A stretch of 64,000 nucleotides of DNA from assembly GCF_002208115.1 (NCBI RefSeq), contig NZ_CP020946.1:2852001-2916000 (forward strand), given 5' to 3'. The translations under genes were made by a program, and so were the position numbers. The number at the start of each line of letters is the position of its first letter. The first letter of the stretch is position 1. Source of the stretch: Bdellovibrio bacteriovorus (GTDB lineage Bacteria > Bdellovibrionota > Bdellovibrionia > Bdellovibrionales > Bdellovibrionaceae). Positions 60,870 through 64,000 of this stretch are shown here, piece by piece. The notes below the pieces were generated by a model. It saw only the letters and a program-made list of their open reading frames with translations. It was not told where the DNA came from and searched no databases.

Positions 60870-61304
60870 CTAAGACACATGAAATTCAAACACCTTCTCA
60901 GTCTTGACTGAATTCAGAATCATGCAGTTTTCGGATGTCCTCGCCAGGATTCTTTTGGCATTTTCAATCTGCACACAGCCCTCAAGATACACAGCAAAAA
61001 CACAACGGGCCATCCACGGTCGCCCTGCCTCATCCCGATCCACAGTCAGTTCTGATTCCACCCGAAGACTTTCATAGGCCAGTCTTGATTTTTCAGCGAA
61101 CACTTTAAAAGTGGCCACAAAACAATTCTGCAGCGCCATGACATAAAGATCCTCAGGGCTGAATCCGCCCCCGGGCCCTTCAAATTCTGCGGGTATTGCC
61201 ATCTGAAGACCGGCATCTACTGACATCGGTTTGGAATCCCACGGTGTCTGAATTCCCGACAAGCTTTCGGCCCTTGCTTTGAAGAACATTGGATACTTGC
61301 TCAT
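60870..61304 (-). CDS. OsmC-family peroxide/hydroperoxide reductase
   Basis: The 144-residue product has the OsmC/Ohr fold with the two conserved cysteines: C61 in FSPEDLYVMALQNCFVATF and C127 in SENCMILNSVKTE. It probably reduces organic hydroperoxides with thiol cofactors. It is divergent from a GbsR/MarR-type regulator across a 56-bp gap with a perfect operator dyad. The predicted -10 of osmC (TATAAG on the minus strand, 61332-61337) lies next to the operator. Confidence 0.9.
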   Translation of the reverse strand: MSKYPMFFKARAESLSGIQTPWDSKPMSVDAGLQMAIPAEFEGPGGGFSPEDLYVMALQNCFVATFKVFAEKSRLAYESLRVESELTVDRDEAGRPWMARCVFAVYLEGCVQIENAKRILARTSENCMILNSVKTEKVFEFHVS

Positions 61305-61324
61305 AACAAACTCTCCTCAAAATC

Positions 61325-61353
61325 TTGCTGCCTTATATGGTTCATGGTAGCAT
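61325..61353 (+). promoter_or_regulatory. Promoter of the GbsR/MarR regulator, overlapped by its operator
   Basis: TTGCTG, 17-base spacer, TAGCAT. The operator dyad begins eight bases before the -10 hexamer. The predicted transcript would start within a few bases of ATG 61361, so it may be leaderless. Confidence 0.5.
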
Positions 61354-61357
61354 GAAC
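61340..61357. promoter_or_regulatory. Operator 1: GTTCATG-GTAG-CATGAAC
   Basis: A perfect 7-bp inverted repeat with four-base spacer lies between osmC and the GbsR/MarR gene. It has the same plan and spacing as operator 2 at 62576. Confidence 0.7.
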
Positions 61358-61360
61358 TAA

Positions 61361-61915
61361 ATGAAAAAAGCAGACCCAAAAAACAGCATCCCCACCAGCA
61401 CTGCCGAAATTAACAAACTCCGCGACTTGTCAGAGTCTGTTGGGGACTTTATTCGCTATTGGGGCTTTCGCAGAATTCACGGCCAAATTTGGACTCAGGT
61501 CTTTTTGTCAAAGACCAGTCTTAGTGGCGCCGAACTGACTCAAAGACTGGGCGTATCTAAAGCTCTGATCAGCCCGGCCCTTTCCGAGCTGGAAGCCTAT
61601 GGCCTCATCCTGATGACAGAAGACGGAAAGAAAACAAAACGATACTCGGCGGCCCCGAATGTCATCCCTGTGATCAAAGACATTCTTAAAGAGAGAGAAG
61701 CCAAAATCATCGCGACCGCGCAAGAAAAATTCGGGACACTCCACAAGATCCACGAAAAAAGAGGCGAGCAGGAATCGCTGCTTCAATCCGACCGTGTCGA
61801 AGAGCTTGGACAGATGATCACTTTAGCGCAATTTGCCCTGAATTTTATTATCGGACAAAGTGACGAAGAATCCCTGGCTTGCTGGACGGAAGAAGCACTG
61901 AAAGCTGAAAAATAG
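61361..61915 (+). CDS. GbsR/MarR-family transcriptional regulator
   Basis: The 184-residue product has a winged helix-turn-helix (about 38-100: RRIHGQIWTQVFLSKTSLSGAELTQRLGVSKALISPALSELEAYGLILMTEDGKKTKRYSA) followed by a helical C-terminal half for dimerisation. The sequence is of the GbsR subgroup. It probably represses itself, osmC and the DCC/ABC1-kinase pair through the shared operator. The ligand is not known; a redox or electrophile signal is suggested by the targets. Confidence 0.92.
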   Translation: MKKADPKNSIPTSTAEINKLRDLSESVGDFIRYWGFRRIHGQIWTQVFLSKTSLSGAELTQRLGVSKALISPALSELEAYGLILMTEDGKKTKRYSAAPNVIPVIKDILKEREAKIIATAQEKFGTLHKIHEKRGEQESLLQSDRVEELGQMITLAQFALNFIIGQSDEESLACWTEEALKAEK

Positions 61916-62125
61916 AACTACAAACACACGCCGCCTCCAGCGGCTGAACGCATTCCCTGACAGCACTGATCTCATGAAGTGAACGAACTCATTGGGCGAC
62001 AGCCCAAACTGCACGGCAATCACCTCAAAAGTCGTGCGATCCTCCCAGCCCATGCGAACAAGTCTGGCGCGATCTTCTTCAGAAAAACCGGCAAACTTCT
62101 TTTTCAGCTCTTTTGAAATTCCCAT
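61823..62125 (-). CDS. DUF2805/TIGR03643-like small protein with aberrant C-terminus
   Basis: The 100-residue product starts at ATG 62125. The conserved part FSEEDRARLVRMGWEDRTTFEVIAVQFGLSPNEFVHFMRSVLSGNAFSRWRRRV (about 14-67) matches the short DUF2805 family, whose members end soon after the RWRKRV-like segment. Here a hydrophobic, Phe-rich extension follows and overlaps the convergent regulator gene by 93 bases, so the C-terminus may result from a lost stop. It lies 29 bases after the DCC-type gene. The function is unknown. Confidence 0.65.
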   Translation of the reverse strand: MGISKELKKKFAGFSEEDRARLVRMGWEDRTTFEVIAVQFGLSPNEFVHFMRSVLSGNAFSRWRRRVFVVLFFSFQCFFRPASQGFFVTLSDNKIQGKLR

Positions 62126-62154
62126 CCGACCCTTTCCCGCCTTTCTAAAGCCGC

Positions 62155-62559
62155 TTAGGTTTGGCAATAAGGGCTGTCAGAACATTCCTTCCTCGGCAAC
62201 AACGGCCGGACTTTTGCAAACAAGAAGTAGCCTGCCTCCAGAGTCTTTTTTACCGGACCAAATGAAGCCAAAGGAACAATCTTTTTCAAACTTTCCAACT
62301 GAGTCCAAATCACAATAAAGGCTTCAACCCCTGTAACGATATGACCCTCAGAATCTCGAACATGAAGACTCTTATGAATTTTGTATGGATCCAGGCCTTC
62401 TGAAATCGCATCAAAGTCCGAAGAGGTGATGTCAATAAATGTTATACGATCGGCCCCTTTGAGTTTCTTATAATGAGTTATCTCACGCGAACACAGGTGG
62501 CAAAGGCCATCGTAATAAACGGTGATTCCAGATTGAGACGCGCTTTTTAGCTTTTCCAT
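62155..62559 (-). CDS. DCC (DUF393) thiol-disulfide oxidoreductase-like protein
   Basis: The 134-residue product starts at ATG 62559 with GGAG six or seven bases upstream. TVYYDGLCHLCSREITHYKK (about 13-32) has the YDGxCxxCxREI active site typical of the DCC family, a thioredoxin-like fold. SPYCQT at the end carries another Cys. It may act in thiol redox homeostasis. It is divergent from the ABC1-kinase gene across a gap with operator 2. Confidence 0.85.
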   Translation of the reverse strand: MEKLKSASQSGITVYYDGLCHLCSREITHYKKLKGADRITFIDITSSDFDAISEGLDPYKIHKSLHVRDSEGHIVTGVEAFIVIWTQLESLKKIVPLASFGPVKKTLEAGYFLFAKVRPLLPRKECSDSPYCQT

Positions 62560-62560
62560 C

Positions 62561-62589
62561 TTGAACTCCAATTTAGTTCATAGTAGTAT
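62561..62589 (+). promoter_or_regulatory. Promoter of the ABC1-family kinase gene, overlapped by operator 2
   Basis: TTGAAC, 17-base spacer, TAGTAT. The dyad begins eight bases before the -10, the same geometry as at the regulator's own promoter. Confidence 0.55.
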
Positions 62590-62593
62590 GAAC
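62576..62593. promoter_or_regulatory. Operator 2: GTTCATA-GTAG-TATGAAC
   Basis: A perfect 7-bp inverted repeat with the same GTAG spacer as operator 1, differing by one symmetric base pair. It lies between the divergent DCC-type and ABC1-kinase genes. Confidence 0.72.
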
Positions 62594-62629
62594 CATATTG
62601 AAAGTCAATATTCACCAGGAGAGCCCGGC

Positions 62630-63928
62630 ATGGGATCCATCTTTAACAGTCAATTCAAACGGACGTTTGAACTGGCCAAAATGGCCACTAAGATCGGCCT
62701 GAAGGAACTCTCCTCCGGCGACATTCAATCCAGGATCGAGCAGGCCAAAATTCTTACAGAGACTCTGGGAAACCTCCGAGGTGCCGCCATGAAGGCCGGT
62801 CAGCTCTTAAGCCTTGATCTGGATGACTACTTCCCTCCCGAAGCGATTCAAATTTTATCGCAACTGCAAAACCAAGCTTTTGAAAGCCCCGAACTGGATC
62901 TTGCTCAGGTGCTTAAAGCTGAATTGACTCAAGACCAGCTTCGACTGCTGCAGAACATAAACTATAAGCCGTTCGCAGCGGCCAGCATGGGGCAGGTATA
63001 TAAGGCGAGCGTCTCAGGCAATCCAGTTGTTATCAAAGCTCAGTATCCGCATCTTGAACAATCAATTGAAAATGACATAAAAGCCCTGAAAAGACTGATG
63101 TCCACTCTCTGCCTGTTGACTGGCAGAAGTATGAATCTTGAACATCTCTTTGTGGAAATTGAAGAAGTTCTGCGGCAGGAAGTAAACTATCTGAACGAGG
63201 CCCAGGCCCTTTCAAACTTTACAGAGCTCTTTGAATCCCACGCCTGGAAGTACGCCAGAATCAGAACACCAAAGCCCCTGCATCACCTTAGCACGAACAA
63301 AGTCCTGTGTCTGACTTACGAACAGGGCCTCACACTTAAAGAGTGGATCGACACCCGTCCCCCGGTCGAAAAACGTGAGATCATTGCCAAGGCCCTGTTA
63401 GAGCTTTATGTCATGGAATTTTTTGAGTGGGGCTTCGTGCAAACTGATCCCAATCCTGGAAATTTCCTGATCCGGCAAGTCCCCGAATTGGAAATCGTAG
63501 CCCTCGACTTTGGCGCCTCCCGGCGCTATCCGCCGGAATTCAGAAAAAACTATGTCGAGCTTCTTCATTCTATTCGCAGCACCTCACCGGAAAAGATCGT
63601 GCAAACGGCGGTTGAGTTTGGACTGCTGGATTCACGCGAGTCTGAAGATGCGAAAATGGTGTTCGTTGAACTTTTAAAACTTGGTATGAGTCCGTTCTTC
63701 CAAAATGCCAATGGCCAAAAGTTCGACTTTAAAAATGACAAATTCGCGAAAGAAAATGCCCGGCTTTCCCGACAGCTTGTGCAAAGCCTCAAGTATTCTC
63801 CACCGCCACACAAGCTGATCTTCTTGCACCGCAAGCTTGGGGGAATGTTTGCCGCCCTTAGAAAGCTCGAAGTCGAGCTGGATTTGCGCGAATATTGGGA
63901 CCAGATAGAAACAGCAGATATCAATTGA
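62630..63928 (+). CDS. ABC1/UbiB/ADCK-family atypical kinase
   Basis: The 432-residue product starts at ATG 62630 behind AGGAG. It shows the family's KxGQ motif (AAMKAGQLLSLD, K55-Q58), Ala-rich loop FAAASMGQVYKA (about 115-126), and VVIKAQYP with the ATP-site Lys136. Catalytic DPNPGNFLI (replacing the usual DPHPGN) and the metal-binding DFGASRR are also present. The family supports ubiquinone synthesis or lipid homeostasis through ATPase rather than protein-kinase activity. It is placed under operator 2 and divergent from a DCC-type thiol protein. Confidence 0.9.
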   Translation: MGSIFNSQFKRTFELAKMATKIGLKELSSGDIQSRIEQAKILTETLGNLRGAAMKAGQLLSLDLDDYFPPEAIQILSQLQNQAFESPELDLAQVLKAELTQDQLRLLQNINYKPFAAASMGQVYKASVSGNPVVIKAQYPHLEQSIENDIKALKRLMSTLCLLTGRSMNLEHLFVEIEEVLRQEVNYLNEAQALSNFTELFESHAWKYARIRTPKPLHHLSTNKVLCLTYEQGLTLKEWIDTRPPVEKREIIAKALLELYVMEFFEWGFVQTDPNPGNFLIRQVPELEIVALDFGASRRYPPEFRKNYVELLHSIRSTSPEKIVQTAVEFGLLDSRESEDAKMVFVELLKLGMSPFFQNANGQKFDFKNDKFAKENARLSRQLVQSLKYSPPPHKLIFLHRKLGGMFAALRKLEVELDLREYWDQIETADIN

Positions 63929-63941
63929 TAAAGGAGGCCTC

Positions 63942-64000
63942 TTGAAAACAGCTCGTATACGGTTCTTAACCTTGTCAATGGCAGCCTGTGGAATTTTCCT
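63942..64000 (+). CDS. Start of an exported protein, probable lipoprotein (partial)
   Basis: AAGGAGG stands immediately upstream of TTG 63942. The 19 visible residues begin KTARIRF and continue LTLSMAACGIF, a hydrophobic leader with a possible lipobox Cys at 16. The window ends before the mature part. It follows the ABC1-kinase gene by 13 bases, so it is in the same transcript. Confidence 0.6.
   Translation, partial: MKTARIRFLTLSMAACGIF

Overview
The window looks like chromosomal DNA of a predatory deltaproteobacterial-type bacterium, most probably Bdellovibrio bacteriovorus or a close relative. This is inferred from protein character, not from a database search. The signs are: a mitochondrial/spirochaete-like EF-G, many secreted proteins of unknown function, Lys/Ala-rich tails on DNA- and RNA-related proteins, secreted hydrolases, and gene pairs joined by TAATG stop/start overlaps. 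Base composition is even, coding density is high, and no gap between genes exceeds 300 bases. I saw no insertion sequence, prophage, integrase, rRNA operon or CRISPR array. The region reads as core genome with small lineage-specific inserts.

Layout. 0-2 kb: a polysaccharide deacetylase cut by the left edge and a SleB-type wall hydrolase with a secreted partner. 2-5 kb: a leftward recQ, sorbosone-dehydrogenase-like, aat operon. 5-10 kb: fusA (EF-G) with an unusual leader, a YqjD/YqjE-like pair, small secreted proteins and a dienelactone hydrolase. 10.5-14.5 kb: a DUF21/CBS membrane protein, cutA, an orotate phosphoribosyltransferase-like gene, a secreted Cys-rich protein, an APP1-type phosphatase and a truncated phospholipase-A2-like gene. 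14.6-24.8 kb: a methyltransferase and two branched-chain 2-oxoacid dehydrogenase E1 subunits, a tail-specific protease, a HAD-like protein, topA, and a HAD phosphatase gene broken by a 10-bp tandem duplication. 24.8-28 kb: tldD, tldE and a LEA-like lipoprotein. 28-31 kb: a two-gene operon of exported proteins of unknown function. 31-34.6 kb: infA, tex, a 31-residue highly basic protein and a Lys/Ala-rich protein. 34.7-41.6 kb: lpxD, small membrane and secreted proteins, an RlmL-like methyltransferase, ETF-ubiquinone oxidoreductase and a nitrilase. 41.7-44.5 kb: a divergent ribosomal cluster (rpmB-rplX and rpsR) and tRNA-Pro(UGG). 44.5-49.5 kb: an acetyltransferase, secreted endonuclease I, a YihY-type membrane protein and a pentapeptide-repeat protein. 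49.5-57.5 kb: mdh, a JmjC-type oxygenase, an RlmI-like methyltransferase, a chorismate mutase, a double-length U32/RlhA-like protein and a J-domain protein. 57.6-64 kb: a small-metabolite and redox-stress region.

How parts may work together. The right-hand 5 kb looks like a compact redox or electrophile response module: an exported DJ-1/PfpI protein with a divergent LysR regulator, OsmC with a divergent GbsR/MarR regulator, and a DCC-type thiol-disulfide protein divergent from an ABC1/UbiB-family kinase. Two near-identical operators, GTTCATR-GTAG-YATGAAC, lie in the OsmC/GbsR and DCC/ABC1 gaps. Each overlaps a predicted -10 box at the same offset, which suggests that the GbsR/MarR protein controls both. 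Other loci of interest are the broken HAD gene, the tiny basic gene behind tex, the exported double methyltransferase-like protein and its membrane partner, and a 20-bp perfect hairpin that buries the start codon of a hydrolase gene.
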